64,000 nucleotides of DNA from CAZXFH01 sp964640055 (GCA_964640055.1 CAZXFH010000012.1:13045-77044); one strand, 5' to 3'. Shown: positions 1-8,767, counted from the first letter of the stretch. Program-made: numbers and translations. Notes: generated from the sequence alone by a model not told the origin.

Positions 1-366
1 ATCCATGCCACCCTGAAACAAAATGATACCCTGATTGCTGATGAGGGCAAAATCCAGGTGCCTATTCCGGAAAAAGACCATAGCAAATTAAACGACTACC
101 AGGGACAAAAAATCGTTATTGGTATCCGTCCGGAAGATATATACATGGAGCAAAGGGAAGGCCGTTATCCGCCCGTAAAATTAAACCTGGAGGTCTTCGA
201 ACCTATGGGCAATGAGACCGTGCTCTATTTCACCACCGGTAAAACGCCGCTGGTCTGCAAAAGCGATACCTTTGATCCTGAACAGGAAATCAGTGACGTG
301 GTCACGGTCTACTTTGATATGGATCAGGTCCATTATTTCGATGAAAGCTCCGGAGCGGTGATCTAA
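1..366 (+). CDS. ABC transporter ATP-binding protein, C-terminal fragment (MalK/UgpC type)
   Basis: The reading frame is open from base 1, so this is only the last ~121 residues of a protein that begins outside the window. The visible part is the regulatory, TOBE-like tail of a sugar-importer ATPase of the MalK/UgpC/MsmX group: the stretch VIGIRPEDIY matches the family's conserved (L/V)GIRPE motif, followed by a beta-rich segment containing EPMGNETVLYF, a typical second TOBE strand pair. The Walker and signature motifs lie upstream and cannot be seen. Such ATPases energise carbohydrate or glycerol-phosphate import through two permeases and a binding protein. None of those partners is present downstream, so they would have to lie to the left or elsewhere. 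Confidence 0.85.
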   Translation: MHATLKQNDTLIADEGKIQVPIPEKDHSKLNDYQGQKIVIGIRPEDIYMEQREGRYPPVKLNLEVFEPMGNETVLYFTTGKTPLVCKSDTFDPEQEISDVVTVYFDMDQVHYFDESSGAVI

Positions 367-402
367 ACGACCGCAGCAAATCAGATTTTATGTTGGTATA
401 GA

Positions 403-861
403 TTGTATCCGCCAGTTAAAGTTAAAGAGAAAAACAACTTTTTAAGCGGCTTGCTCATTTATTTTGGACTGCTGCAACTGATCCATATCACTTTACTGAT
501 CCTTTCCCTCTATATCTATCTGCACCAGGCAAGTCTGGCCTGGCTGGTACCACCGCCCAAGGTTGGGTGGTCTGCGCAAACCGTGCATTTATTACTGGGT
601 ATGGGAATAGCTGATGCCCTGAACGTAGGACTTTCCTTTTATTTTTTGTATTGTTTTTTCACCCATAAAAAAACATGGCTCTCTCTGGGACTGATGAACT
701 TAGCCATTGTCCATTTTTCTGCGCTGGTCTTCGGGTATGCTATTTTAAGCACTGGCGCCTGGGCTGTCCGTCCCGGGCATTATGGGAGCATGACATTGCT
801 ATTGCTGCCGGTAACAGTCTTGTTTGTGGTTTTGCTGCAAAAAGTTGTGCCTTCCCACTGA
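403..861 (+). CDS. Small four-helix membrane protein of unknown function
   Basis: The product is about 152 residues with four clear hydrophobic segments (near residues 14-41, 60-84, 89-117 and 127-149) joined by short polar loops, so it is an inner-membrane protein. I do not recognise a family. The only plausible start is TTG at 403, 36 bases after the stop of the ABC ATPase; the ATG at 390 is out of frame and ends at once, and no clear ribosome-binding site is visible. The gene could be co-transcribed with the ATPase, but the gap and weak start make that uncertain. Codon composition and the regular helix pattern argue that it is real rather than a chance ORF. Confidence 0.6.
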   Translation: MYPPVKVKEKNNFLSGLLIYFGLLQLIHITLLILSLYIYLHQASLAWLVPPPKVGWSAQTVHLLLGMGIADALNVGLSFYFLYCFFTHKKTWLSLGLMNLAIVHFSALVFGYAILSTGAWAVRPGHYGSMTLLLLPVTVLFVVLLQKVVPSH

Positions 862-978
862 ACTCCCGGGATAAACCGTTGCATGACAGTTTGTCTCTTA
901 TCCAAATTTTTATTTTAAAAGATAAAATTTATTCCCAGCGGTATTAACTGCCAATTTTTGGGGTTGGAGCACTGGTGA

Positions 979-1404
979 TTAATCGCATAAATCGGAGAAC
1001 AGGGCCTGTCCGGTGATGCTGAGCGCTCCGGAGAGTATCTGTAAGGCGGGGCTGTCCCGCAGATCCCAACGCACCCAATAAAGATCGGGTTCGGTTGTAT
1101 CCGGTCCTAAAGCCCACACGGTGTCTATTTCCCGACCGGGAAAGCGATCGGTGTAAGCGTAAAAGACCACCGGCTCTCCAGGGTTAAAGGTGCTGTCCGC
1201 ATACAGGATTGCCAGGCTTAGAGCGCGGTAACCGGTCCAACTACTCTCGGGGTGAAAGACCACCCCCAAGTTGACCAGATCAGCGATATAGGCGCAGTCT
1301 ACCAGCTGGTCGGGATGATAATGGGCCAGGGTCTCCTGCGCGCGGGTGGTGGTGATCCCGATTGGCATGAGGATCACAAGTAATATATTTTTAATACTTT
1401 GCAT
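979..1404 (-). CDS. Small secreted protein of unknown function
   Basis: A 141-residue protein with a classical signal peptide (basic MQSIK, hydrophobic core, cleavage predicted after TTRA). The mature protein would begin with Gln (QETLAHY), one of several such cases in this window. The mature ~120 residues are acidic and rich in Tyr, Trp and Pro with two Cys (CAYIADL and the terminal LCD); I recognise no domain. The ATG at 1404 has an AAGG-type ribosome-binding site about eight bases upstream. It is convergent with the gene ending at 861 and is followed by an AT-rich stretch without a clear terminator. Likely periplasmic or surface-exposed; function unknown. Confidence 0.6.
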   Translation of the reverse strand: MQSIKNILLVILMPIGITTTRAQETLAHYHPDQLVDCAYIADLVNLGVVFHPESSWTGYRALSLAILYADSTFNPGEPVVFYAYTDRFPGREIDTVWALGPDTTEPDLYWVRWDLRDSPALQILSGALSITGQALFSDLCD

Positions 1405-1573
1405 GGGAACACCTTTTAAAAGATAACCACTCAGAGCAACTACTCTATTGGAATCGGGGATAACAGTGAACAGGGATAATTCGGGTTTTTTCTTTGCTCA
1501 CTCGCTTTCCACTTTTTCAGCCTTAAGCGTAAAGTGGCTATCATTCTGAAAATTCCTTTTTATATGGGTGCCA

Positions 1574-2104
1574 TTATTCTTGTTTTTGAGCAACACTGAA
1601 TCCGGTCATTAACTGGATTCTGGCCTCATCTTTTCTGATTGCTATATTCAACTTAAGCGGGATTAATAAATTCCCGGATTCAATATAAAACTTGGGAGAT
1701 ATTCCTAAACCAATGCCATATTTTGTAAAGTTGGGACCGATACCGAGACCGAATCCGCTGGGCTGGATAATACCGATATAGCCCCAAAATTCAGGATAAA
1801 ACACACCTTGCTCTACGGCAGCCAGTAATAAACCACCCTCGACATAGCCGGTCAGATCGTTATCTGTTGAGCCATAGCGAATATCCATTTGCCCACCAAA
1901 TAAAGAGTAAATTGAGACGTTGATCTTTTGATCATATAATGCTTTAGGTATGAAGGCTAGTCCTGTTATGGGTCCAAAGGAAGTATCGTTTAATAAGCGG
2001 TGTACCCGTTACTCCTTTTCAGCGGTTTGGTCGGTTTGTCCATATATTACCCATGAGCACAACACTATTATGATCACACTTGTTATGAGCTTAGGCCCTG
2101 GCAT
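1574..2104 (-). pseudogene. Secreted beta-barrel-like protein interrupted by an in-frame TAA
   Basis: Read on the minus strand, ATG at 2104 (GGGAG ribosome-binding site five bases upstream) encodes a 31-residue N-terminus with a signal peptide whose mature part would start with Gln (cleavage after VIYG, then QTDQ). Codon 32 is TAA at 2009-2011. The same frame then stays open for ~145 codons to the stop at 1574, giving a glycine- and aromatic-rich sequence (for example GFGLGIGPNFTKYGIGLGI) with alternating residues typical of small outer-membrane barrels. The part after the stop has an internal ATG at 1888 but no signal peptide there. One base change would restore a complete ~176-residue secreted protein. 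A sequencing error or a true nonsense mutation is equally possible. Confidence 0.65.
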
Positions 2105-2421
2105 ATTGACTCCCATGTTGATGATCTTAATTCCTATGCAAGGATTATGTGGCATTGCGCCCTTTTTGCAAAACAAAGCCGGATGTGTAGGAACTAATTT
2201 GAATGTCTATCTGTGGTTATGGCAATACCGTTGTTTTAAATAAAGGAGTAAAAATCACTTATGAAGTCAAGTAAATAAGTGGAATACGTTCATTTTGGTT
2301 GGTAAATCATTAACTACCAATTTCCAGTTGGAAATCAGAAGCAATCCCCGATGGGGTTTAACCGTTTTTTCTCATGTACACCTTTGAAAGGGCTTAGTGG
2401 TCTTTTCTTCCCGGTCACCGG

Positions 2422-3339
2422 CTATGGGGATTTTTTGGTAAACCGATAAGTCACGGAAAAAAGATGGGGGGTGGGTAGCCCTTCAGGCATAATGACCAGG
2501 CCGTAATCAAATCCAAAGCGATCCAGACGGAGCCCGAAGCCCAGGGCTTTGCGGTCGGTATCGCCCACTCGTTCGTAACCGCCCCGCAGGATAAAGTGTT
2601 CGTAAAGATCGACTTCTGTTCCCACCTGGGCGCCGGCATCACCGCTGGTCAGATTGGTTTCCAGGTTGATCCCGATGGAGACGCCCAGCGGCCCTTCAGT
2701 GAATATTTGGGGTCGGATAATACCGATCTGCAGGGTAGCGGGCAGGCGTGTGGCTTCGTTATGCAAGGAGTTCATTTTCCCCATGTTCTGCAATAGAAAG
2801 GAGATGTTCAGCGAGCTGGGTGCCCGCCACATGGCTCCCAGATCCAGGGCCACGCCATGGCTGTCATGGACATAGAGGGATTCATAGAGGTATTTTAGGG
2901 TCAGCCCCAACTGGATCTGCTTGAAAAAGTTATGCGTATAGCCTACAGCCGCGGCCAGATACTGGGCTTCGATATTGTTAAGGGGCTCGTCGCTAGGGAT
3001 ATCGCGCACCTCGATACCTGGTATGCGGACCAAATTAAGGCCACTACCCAGAGTGCCGGATTTCAATGGAAAGTGAAAGGCCAGCACATCGTTGGTGACA
3101 TCTGCAAACCATACATGGTGGCTGAAACAGCCCTGGGTCACCTGGGTATGAATGCCCAACGGATTTTCGAACAGCGCGGTGGGGCTACCTTCCATGGGTG
3201 AGAAAACGCTCATTACCGCGGCGGATTGAGCGGACGCGGGTAGTTTTAGAAAGGAGAGTCCCGCTCCTTCTGTGGCGGCCGGACTCGTTCCCGAGATTAA
3301 GAGTATTAGCAGCAGTAGTACATGTATTTTTTTTGTCAT
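2422..3339 (-). CDS. PorV/PorQ-family outer-membrane protein
   Basis: A 305-residue protein with a signal peptide (MTKKIHVLLLLILLISGTSPA) and a mature N-terminus carrying the PorV/PorQ hallmark GLSFLKLPASAQSAAV, followed by many amphipathic beta strands ending in an aromatic residue (LFSVTYRF). In T9SS organisms PorV binds the SprA translocon and shuttles C-terminal-domain cargo, whereas PorQ works with the PorU/PorZ attachment complex; sequence alone does not say which this is. It is the last gene of the operon that begins at rdgB and contains sprA, which favours a T9SS role. The gap to the upstream paralogue (3399-4322) is 59 bases. GGGAT five bases before the ATG serves as ribosome-binding site. 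Confidence 0.85.
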   Translation of the reverse strand: MTKKIHVLLLLILLISGTSPAATEGAGLSFLKLPASAQSAAVMSVFSPMEGSPTALFENPLGIHTQVTQGCFSHHVWFADVTNDVLAFHFPLKSGTLGSGLNLVRIPGIEVRDIPSDEPLNNIEAQYLAAAVGYTHNFFKQIQLGLTLKYLYESLYVHDSHGVALDLGAMWRAPSSLNISFLLQNMGKMNSLHNEATRLPATLQIGIIRPQIFTEGPLGVSIGINLETNLTSGDAGAQVGTEVDLYEHFILRGGYERVGDTDRKALGFGLRLDRFGFDYGLVIMPEGLPTPHLFSVTYRFTKKSP

Positions 3340-3398
3340 ATTTTATCCCGATTAATAATATCGATCCCGATGAGTAGTACCCATCGTTATGTTCCTTT

Positions 3399-4322
3399 TT
3401 AAAACTGAAACTCCCAGGCAAATATATGGGTTTCCCCTTCTCCGGCGATGTTAAAGATCACGCCATAATCCAGGCGGGTATCCAGCTGCCCGATCAACCC
3501 ATAAGCCAGTCCGGCACCGAAAGTCGGAAAGCGATCGTTAAATCCCAGACGCAGATAGGCCAGGTTCTGAAAGTTATATTCACCGCCGAAATGGGTTTTC
3601 AACACTTGCTTGCTGGAGTATTCCACATCACCGGTGAATACAAAATTATGTTGCTGCAGGGCGATCCCGAATTTATAGACCCGGGGAAAGGTTTCTGTAT
3701 AATTGCTGCCCTCCTCATCGAATAACTTCTGGGTATTCCAGGTGTAGCCAGCGCCCATATCTTTGGCCTGTAGCCCCAGGGTAATCGCGGACCAGGGTTT
3801 GAACAGGAGACCCACATCGAAGCCCAGTCCCTGGGCGGTCAGCTCCAGCAGCTGATGTCGCAGAATCTTGAAATTGACTCCCAAAGAGAATTGGGGATGA
3901 AAGGCATTGGCAAAGGAAAGGATGAAGACATCCTCACCGGTTTCATAGGTTTCCGTGGGATCGCCGGTTAAACTGCGCCCCTGAATTTGCTTTACGCCGC
4001 CATGCAGCCAGGAGACAGCTACGCCAGCCGAGGGTTTCACCGGCACACTCAGGCCGCTAAAGTGCAGCTGACGGTCAAGCGACAGATAATAGTAGCTCAG
4101 GCTGAAATGGCGTTGGGATAAAAAGGGCAGGGCGGCGGGTTGGTAAAAAGGGGCAAAGCCGTTCTCCGAGTAGGCCACACCCGTATTACCCATGCTGACC
4201 GAACGGGCGCCCATGCCAAAGCGCAGGAAAGCCCCGGCATAACCGCCGTGAGTGTCCTGCCCGGCCAGGATTAGGGCCGTCAGCATGATCCAGACTATTA
4301 TGCAAGTCCGCAGCGCTTTCAT
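3399..4322 (-). CDS. PorV/PorQ-family (UPF0164-like) outer-membrane protein
   Basis: A 307-residue exported protein: the signal peptide ends near LILAG and the mature chain begins with Gln (QDTHGGYAG). The next segment, AFLRFGMGARSVSMGNTGVA, is the typical first strand of the PorV/PorQ/UPF0164 family, followed by about a dozen amphipathic strands and a terminal aromatic residue (FAWEFQF). It starts two bases after the stop of the propeller gene 4325-5893, so translation is likely coupled. It is a paralogue of the downstream gene 2422-3339. Placement in the sprA operon suggests it is a plug, shuttle or cargo-handling barrel of the T9SS, but the family also contains FadL-like barrels of unknown role. 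Confidence 0.82.
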   Translation of the reverse strand: MKALRTCIIVWIMLTALILAGQDTHGGYAGAFLRFGMGARSVSMGNTGVAYSENGFAPFYQPAALPFLSQRHFSLSYYYLSLDRQLHFSGLSVPVKPSAGVAVSWLHGGVKQIQGRSLTGDPTETYETGEDVFILSFANAFHPQFSLGVNFKILRHQLLELTAQGLGFDVGLLFKPWSAITLGLQAKDMGAGYTWNTQKLFDEEGSNYTETFPRVYKFGIALQQHNFVFTGDVEYSSKQVLKTHFGGEYNFQNLAYLRLGFNDRFPTFGAGLAYGLIGQLDTRLDYGVIFNIAGEGETHIFAWEFQF

Positions 4323-4324
4323 TA

Positions 4325-5893
4325 TTATTTCACCACAATTAATTTAGTCCAATTCACTTTTTCTGTGTTCTCTATCTTGCGGGTCAGCTTGCAGAAATAG
4401 GTGCCGTTGGCCACCAGATCGCCAGCCGTGTTTTTTCCGTTCCACACAATGCTGTGATCCCCGGCGGTGGCAATGGAATGGCGCTGACCTTGAAAAACCA
4501 GTTCCATGGCAAAATTATATATTTCCAGCTGCACATCGCCGGCGGTTTCCAGGTGATATTGAATCCGGACATGTCCTTCACCGTGCAGTTGATTGTGATG
4601 GTTGGGATAAAAGGGGTTGGGGTAGGCATATATGGCCGGTTGATCCGCAGCGGTCGTTGCGAGGGATTGCCGGAAAATTTGCCAGTTGCGGCCGTCATTG
4701 GCGGTTTTGGCAATGCCATCCCCGGTGCCAATCCATAAATAGGATTGGCCTTCACGGTCATCCGCCATGGCGTCATAGACTCGGTGGGAAAAGATTTTTT
4801 TGCCGGTTTGGATATCTTCTACCGGCTGATAGCGAGCCCAATTTTCACCGTCATAGGATTTATACAGTCCCTTTCCTGTACAAACATAAGCCAGGGAGTC
4901 ATCAAAGGCAAACCCGTAGCCCCGTTCGCCCACCAGGGTAGTGGACCAGGTCATGCCGCCGTCGCGGGTTTTACTGATGGCCTGATATTGGCCCGCTTCA
5001 GCGGTCGGCAGGGTGACCGCCCAGATGGTTTCTTGGCCCTGCCATAGCTGCCGTCCCAGAGCGACCACGAAATCACCTGAGATAGCGGAGTTGCTGGCAT
5101 TGTATTTGGTCCAGTAGATGCACCTGTCCGACCGGATAATCCCCCGGTTGATCCCATTGGCCGTGCCTACCCAGAGGGTATCACCATAAGCCAGGACGCT
5201 AAAGCCCTTGTGATTGTGATTGCCTTGGGGGGGATCACGGGGATTGATCTGATAGGGTATGGAATCGCAGCTCAGCCTGAAATCTTCATCTGCAGGCAGG
5301 GGCAAGCGTTGCCAGGTTTTTCCCCGGTCCTTACTGCGCCGCAGCCCGCCGGCCCAGCTGACGATGTAGACGTATTCTTCAGTTAGGGCGATATCCCAGG
5401 TGGTATTGCTGACAGGAGTGACGACCGGCAGAAAATTGACCGTATCCCCGGCCCAGATTTCATATTTATCGCCCGGCGCATCCACGGGTTGGGGAATATG
5501 TTGCCAGTTTTGGCCATTGTCGATGGAAACGGCTAGTCCGCCGCCGGTTTGCTGAGACCCTACGTCAGTAGTCGAATCAAAGACACTGGCCACCCAGATA
5601 ACAGAGTCGCGTACTGCCAGGGCGGAGATGCCCCCACGCGGCAGATTGGTATCACCCGGGAAGTAACTCAAAATATCTTCACCAAAATTCCGGGTGTAGC
5701 TTAATCCGCGGCCGGTGCCCAGCCAGATAAGCGAATCTCCCTGAGCAGCAATTTGAGTGACCCCGTTGCTGGCCAACCCCTGATAGGTGGAATCACTCTG
5801 AATAAGCATGGGTTTGTTAAGCAGTCCTGCCTGACCGTAGACAGCCATGCAAAAAATGATGACCGTGATACTGACTAAGACTGTTTTTTTCAT
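4325..5893 (-). CDS. Secreted beta-propeller (BNR/two-component-propeller-like repeats) with FlgD-like C-terminal module
   Basis: A 522-residue protein with a signal peptide (cleavage after MAVYG; mature start QAGLL). Residues ~40-400 contain repeated blades of the WIGTGRGL / WVGTANGI / WIGTGDGIAKT type alternating with SxDxGxxW (sialidase/BNR Asp-box-like) turns, so a beta-propeller is expected. After the motif YAYPNPFYPN near residue 418 comes an ~90-residue FlgD Ig-like/T9SS type A-like tail (IYNFAMELVF, WNGKNTAGDLVANGTYFCKL, ending LIVVK). Such tails direct cargo through SprA and are removed at the surface. The start ATGA overlaps the stop of 5890-6987 by four bases. It lies in the sprA operon and may be a dedicated surface component or cargo; the ligand is unknown. 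Confidence 0.8.
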   Translation of the reverse strand: MKKTVLVSITVIIFCMAVYGQAGLLNKPMLIQSDSTYQGLASNGVTQIAAQGDSLIWLGTGRGLSYTRNFGEDILSYFPGDTNLPRGGISALAVRDSVIWVASVFDSTTDVGSQQTGGGLAVSIDNGQNWQHIPQPVDAPGDKYEIWAGDTVNFLPVVTPVSNTTWDIALTEEYVYIVSWAGGLRRSKDRGKTWQRLPLPADEDFRLSCDSIPYQINPRDPPQGNHNHKGFSVLAYGDTLWVGTANGINRGIIRSDRCIYWTKYNASNSAISGDFVVALGRQLWQGQETIWAVTLPTAEAGQYQAISKTRDGGMTWSTTLVGERGYGFAFDDSLAYVCTGKGLYKSYDGENWARYQPVEDIQTGKKIFSHRVYDAMADDREGQSYLWIGTGDGIAKTANDGRNWQIFRQSLATTAADQPAIYAYPNPFYPNHHNQLHGEGHVRIQYHLETAGDVQLEIYNFAMELVFQGQRHSIATAGDHSIVWNGKNTAGDLVANGTYFCKLTRKIENTEKVNWTKLIVVK

Positions 5894-6987
5894 GGTTCGA
5901 TCACAAAGGCCCGATCGCTGATATCATAGCGCGAGGGCCGGTCTGTATCATAGATTTTTACTTTACAGTTCTCGGAACTGATTCCGGAAGGGACAGCCCA
6001 GTTATAGCTGCTGTCGGCCGCATCTACGCGGATAATGTTTTCATAAGTTGGCGTTGGCTCCTGAGCATTCAGGGTGTATTCCAGGGTTAATTCTTCAATA
6101 TAGGCGCTTTGCCAGGCAATCGTGTACTGTTCGCCGGCCTCCAGGGTGTCGGCATAATCAGGGGCGATCAGCGTCACTCCGGGATTGGTAATCGCGACTT
6201 TAAGAGTATCACTGAAGGCGCCGGCCATGTCCCGGGCATAAAAGTAGAACCTGAACAGCCCCTGCAGTTCACTTTCTGCATTAGAGGGTTGTTTGACACT
6301 GTAAATGCCGTCGTCCGCTTGCCGGTCACCGAATTGTCCGTCATCTCGCAATTGAAAGCTGGCATGGGTACGGAAGTCGCCGTTAGGTAGTTCCACAAAA
6401 TAGGTGATACCCAGGATGTCACTGATCCCCTGGGGATCGGTGCCCCTAATCTCAAAAAAGAGGGTATCTCCCTTTTCAAAGCGGCTTGGTGCGGCCACTT
6501 TGTAAATCTGCGGAGGGCTATTGGCGATTGCGGCCTCATTCTGAGAAACCGGTAGGCTGGGGTGACCCTCCTGATCAAAAGCCTGCACCATACAACGGTA
6601 GTGCCCCTGATCCACACTATCAGTAATCAAATAGGAATAAACATCGTCCTGTTCAATAATATCGCCCCGGGTGCCATTGTTATACAGCGGTCCGCTTTGT
6701 ATGCATTGATCGTCGGCAAGACTGTCAGCGGCTTTGAAGTAGAGCTGATAACCCACGGAATCGATCGTGTTGTATCCCTGGGGATCACTCACCCTGGCGG
6801 CTATAAACAGGGTTTGTTGTTCCTGTGAATAATTGAGGGTAACTGCTTCTACCACCGGCTCCTCTGCCCGGGGCTCTACCCCATTTTGATGCGGGCATTG
6901 GAAACCAATAAGCATGAACACCAGGGCCAGGAGACTCAGCAGAAGCCGGATAATTAGCGGGTTTTTATGTGGTCTTTTAACGTTCAT
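5890..6987 (-). CDS. Exported Ig-like protein with a Kre9/KNH-like C-terminal domain
   Basis: A 365-residue protein with an N-terminal hydrophobic segment (residues ~12-30) ending LIGFQC; the Cys suggests a lipoprotein, but the residue before it is Gln, so the lipobox is not canonical. Two similar beta-domains follow, each with a DxDG/ADDGIYS-type acidic turn (DIIEQDDVYSYLI near 110, then RQADDGIYSV near 230), resembling cadherin/Ig-like modules. The last ~90 residues (VTLIAPDYADTLEAGEQYTI, W-x-VPSGISS) match the Kre9/KNH-like Ig fold common on FCB surface proteins. It overlaps prmA upstream and the propeller gene downstream by four bases each (ATGA), so it is translated as part of the sprA operon. 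The role is unknown; probably surface or periplasmic. Confidence 0.72.
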   Translation of the reverse strand: MNVKRPHKNPLIIRLLLSLLALVFMLIGFQCPHQNGVEPRAEEPVVEAVTLNYSQEQQTLFIAARVSDPQGYNTIDSVGYQLYFKAADSLADDQCIQSGPLYNNGTRGDIIEQDDVYSYLITDSVDQGHYRCMVQAFDQEGHPSLPVSQNEAAIANSPPQIYKVAAPSRFEKGDTLFFEIRGTDPQGISDILGITYFVELPNGDFRTHASFQLRDDGQFGDRQADDGIYSVKQPSNAESELQGLFRFYFYARDMAGAFSDTLKVAITNPGVTLIAPDYADTLEAGEQYTIAWQSAYIEELTLEYTLNAQEPTPTYENIIRVDAADSSYNWAVPSGISSENCKVKIYDTDRPSRYDISDRAFVIEP

Positions 6988-7859
6988 TTGTTTTTATGAA
7001 AATCCACCAGGAAGGCGATCCATTCACCGAGTACGCTCTGCTCGGTGATAATATTGCCGGAATTTATAACATCGGCGGCAAATTCCCTACCTTCATCTTT
7101 CAGAATACCACTGAAGATCACCTGGCCCGCAAAGGAGTGTTGCATTAACTTTTTCAGCAGGATTTGGTTGGTATGTCTTTGAATATTACTCAGAATCAGA
7201 GCATAGGGATGGTAATCAGTGATGCGGATCGCATCCTTGATAACGAGCCGATAATCTGTGTGAATTTGGTTCAGTTTTAACATGGTATTAAAGGTTTCCC
7301 GGATATCCGGGTCATTATCATAGGCATCCACCCGGGCGGCCTCCATTTTGAGCGCTGCAATGGTCAGGATACCGCTGCCACAGCCGGCATCCAGAACCGA
7401 CATACCGGGCTTCAGATGCTTGTCCATCAACATCAGGGTCAGTTGTGTACTGGCATGGGTGCCGGTCCCAAAGGCCATGCCGGGGTGGACTTTCAGTTGT
7501 ATATCACCCTGCACCGGGGTCTTATTCCAGCTGGGAGAAATGGCGATACGGGAGGTTAACTGTATAGGCTTGAAGCGTTCCTGCCAGCGCAAGTGCCAGT
7601 CGGCCGGCCGGATAAGCTCTTGTTGGATGTGTGCCTGTCGGTCCCCTTGTTGGCTAAGAAAACTCTTCAGGCTAGTGATTCTTTCGACCGCGGCATCACG
7701 GTCAAAATAGGCTTCAAGGCGGTCTGGCTGTTCTTCCAACCCGAGACAGTGCATCCCGTACAGACAGGCGATCAATTGCTCCCGGTCGGAGTGAAAGCCG
7801 GTGATGATATATTTTTCCCATTGGGGGGGGTTATTTTTTTTCAACAGCTTTTTCATCAT
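6984..7859 (-). CDS. prmA: Ribosomal protein L11 methyltransferase
   Basis: A 291-residue SAM-dependent methyltransferase of the PrmA family, which trimethylates ribosomal protein L11 in the cytoplasm. Visible hallmarks are AFGTGTHAST (residues 129-138), the SAM-binding glycine motif VLDAGCGSGI (155-164), an acidic end of strand two (DAYDND, 188-193) and the catalytic-loop region LSNIQR (224-228; many PrmA have ANI or NIL here). The N-terminal ~90 residues form the usual substrate-recognition domain. Length agrees with E. coli PrmA (293). Its start overlaps the end of the M28 gene by 29 bases and its stop overlaps the next gene, so it is embedded in the sprA operon although its job is unrelated to secretion. 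Confidence 0.93.
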   Translation of the reverse strand: MMKKLLKKNNPPQWEKYIITGFHSDREQLIACLYGMHCLGLEEQPDRLEAYFDRDAAVERITSLKSFLSQQGDRQAHIQQELIRPADWHLRWQERFKPIQLTSRIAISPSWNKTPVQGDIQLKVHPGMAFGTGTHASTQLTLMLMDKHLKPGMSVLDAGCGSGILTIAALKMEAARVDAYDNDPDIRETFNTMLKLNQIHTDYRLVIKDAIRITDYHPYALILSNIQRHTNQILLKKLMQHSFAGQVIFSGILKDEGREFAADVINSGNIITEQSVLGEWIAFLVDFHKNK

Positions 7860-8766
7860 GTAAATAGATATAATCCATTAGAACCTGTCCCACCATTTGC
7901 AAGCTTTCCGGGCTGCATTTGTCAGGCGTATCCTGCAGGGTATGCCAGTAATTATAGAATTTATTGGGATAGTTGAAATCGATAATATCGATGGCAGGTA
8001 TTTCTGCCGATTGGATCAGCGGCACATGATCGTCATAGACCGCTTCCCCCAGATGCATTTTAAAGGGTTGATATCCCCTTTGGCGGGCCAGCTTCCAGAT
8101 GGTTTTGGCCAAACGGGGATGATAGTGAAAGGAAAAGCGTTCGATGGGCAGGGACAGGTCAGCATCGCCGATCATATCAATAATAATGGCCTCGGTGGGC
8201 TTGGGGATCGGTAGGTGGCGCGCGAAATATTCCGAGCCCAGGCAGAAGTGAGCGGTTTCACCCGGCAGGCCCATATCTTCCCCGTCAAAAAGGACCAGCC
8301 AGACCCGGCGGTGAGGTGGGGTTTGGATCAGATGTTCCGCCAGATGCATTAACACCGCTACCCCGCTGGCCCCATCGTTGGCACCCAGAATAGGCCGGTT
8401 GCGGTTGGCCGGATCCGGATCCTGATCCGCCCAGGGGCGGGTATCCCAGTGAGCGCCGATCAATAAGGGGTTTTGGTTTTCCGGTCCGAAACCGGCGATG
8501 ATATTGGTCATTTGCAGGGTGGTGTCCAGGGGCTCGACATAACGGGTAAAGGATTGCTGAAGTAAGGTGTCAGCGTGCTGATTGAAGAAATGAACATATA
8601 ACTGACGGGCCACGGTATGTCCGGCTGACCCGGGATAACGGGGGCCGATCTGGCATTGCTGTTCCAGGTATGCAAAGGCGGCTTGTCCGTCAAACTGGGC
8701 GCCGGCCTGCTGATTGCACCCCATGATAAAAACTAGAAACAGACTGAGCATTATTTTTTTATACAC
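7831..8766 (-). CDS. M28-family lipoprotein, glutaminyl-peptide cyclotransferase-like
   Basis: The likely start is GTG at 8766, one base after the sprA stop, with GGGGA four bases upstream (inside sprA); a longer reading from ATG 8784 would add six residues. This start gives a lipoprotein signal with lipobox FIMGC. The ~311-residue product has the M28 zinc ligand pattern: H106 in AHWDTRPWAD, D131 in ANDGASG, E163 in FDGED, D201 in MIGDAD and H275 in YWHTLQDT. FDGED...CLGSEYFA and YDDHVPL look like secreted glutaminyl cyclases (compare DGEE...GS and DDHIPF) more than aminopeptidases. Such enzymes convert N-terminal Gln to pyroglutamate outside the cytoplasm. Several exported proteins in this window start with Gln, which supports this role. 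A peptidase remains possible. Confidence 0.82.
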   Translation of the reverse strand: MYKKIMLSLFLVFIMGCNQQAGAQFDGQAAFAYLEQQCQIGPRYPGSAGHTVARQLYVHFFNQHADTLLQQSFTRYVEPLDTTLQMTNIIAGFGPENQNPLLIGAHWDTRPWADQDPDPANRNRPILGANDGASGVAVLMHLAEHLIQTPPHRRVWLVLFDGEDMGLPGETAHFCLGSEYFARHLPIPKPTEAIIIDMIGDADLSLPIERFSFHYHPRLAKTIWKLARQRGYQPFKMHLGEAVYDDHVPLIQSAEIPAIDIIDFNYPNKFYNYWHTLQDTPDKCSPESLQMVGQVLMDYIYLHDEKAVEKK

Positions 8767-8767
8767 A

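Noticed and set aside
675..947. 90-residue ORF overlapping the end of the four-helix membrane protein
   Set aside because: It reads out of frame through a well-formed membrane protein and is composed of low-quality Cys/His-rich sequence; there is no ribosome-binding site.
2009..2011. Recoding of the in-frame TAA (selenocysteine or pyrrolysine)
   Set aside because: Those use TGA and TAG, not TAA; there is no SECIS-like structure and no sign of an altered code elsewhere in the window.
1950..2243. 97-residue plus-strand ORF over the broken barrel gene
   Set aside because: It has no signal or domain, and the opposite strand shows a clear signal peptide and barrel-like sequence, so it is a shadow.
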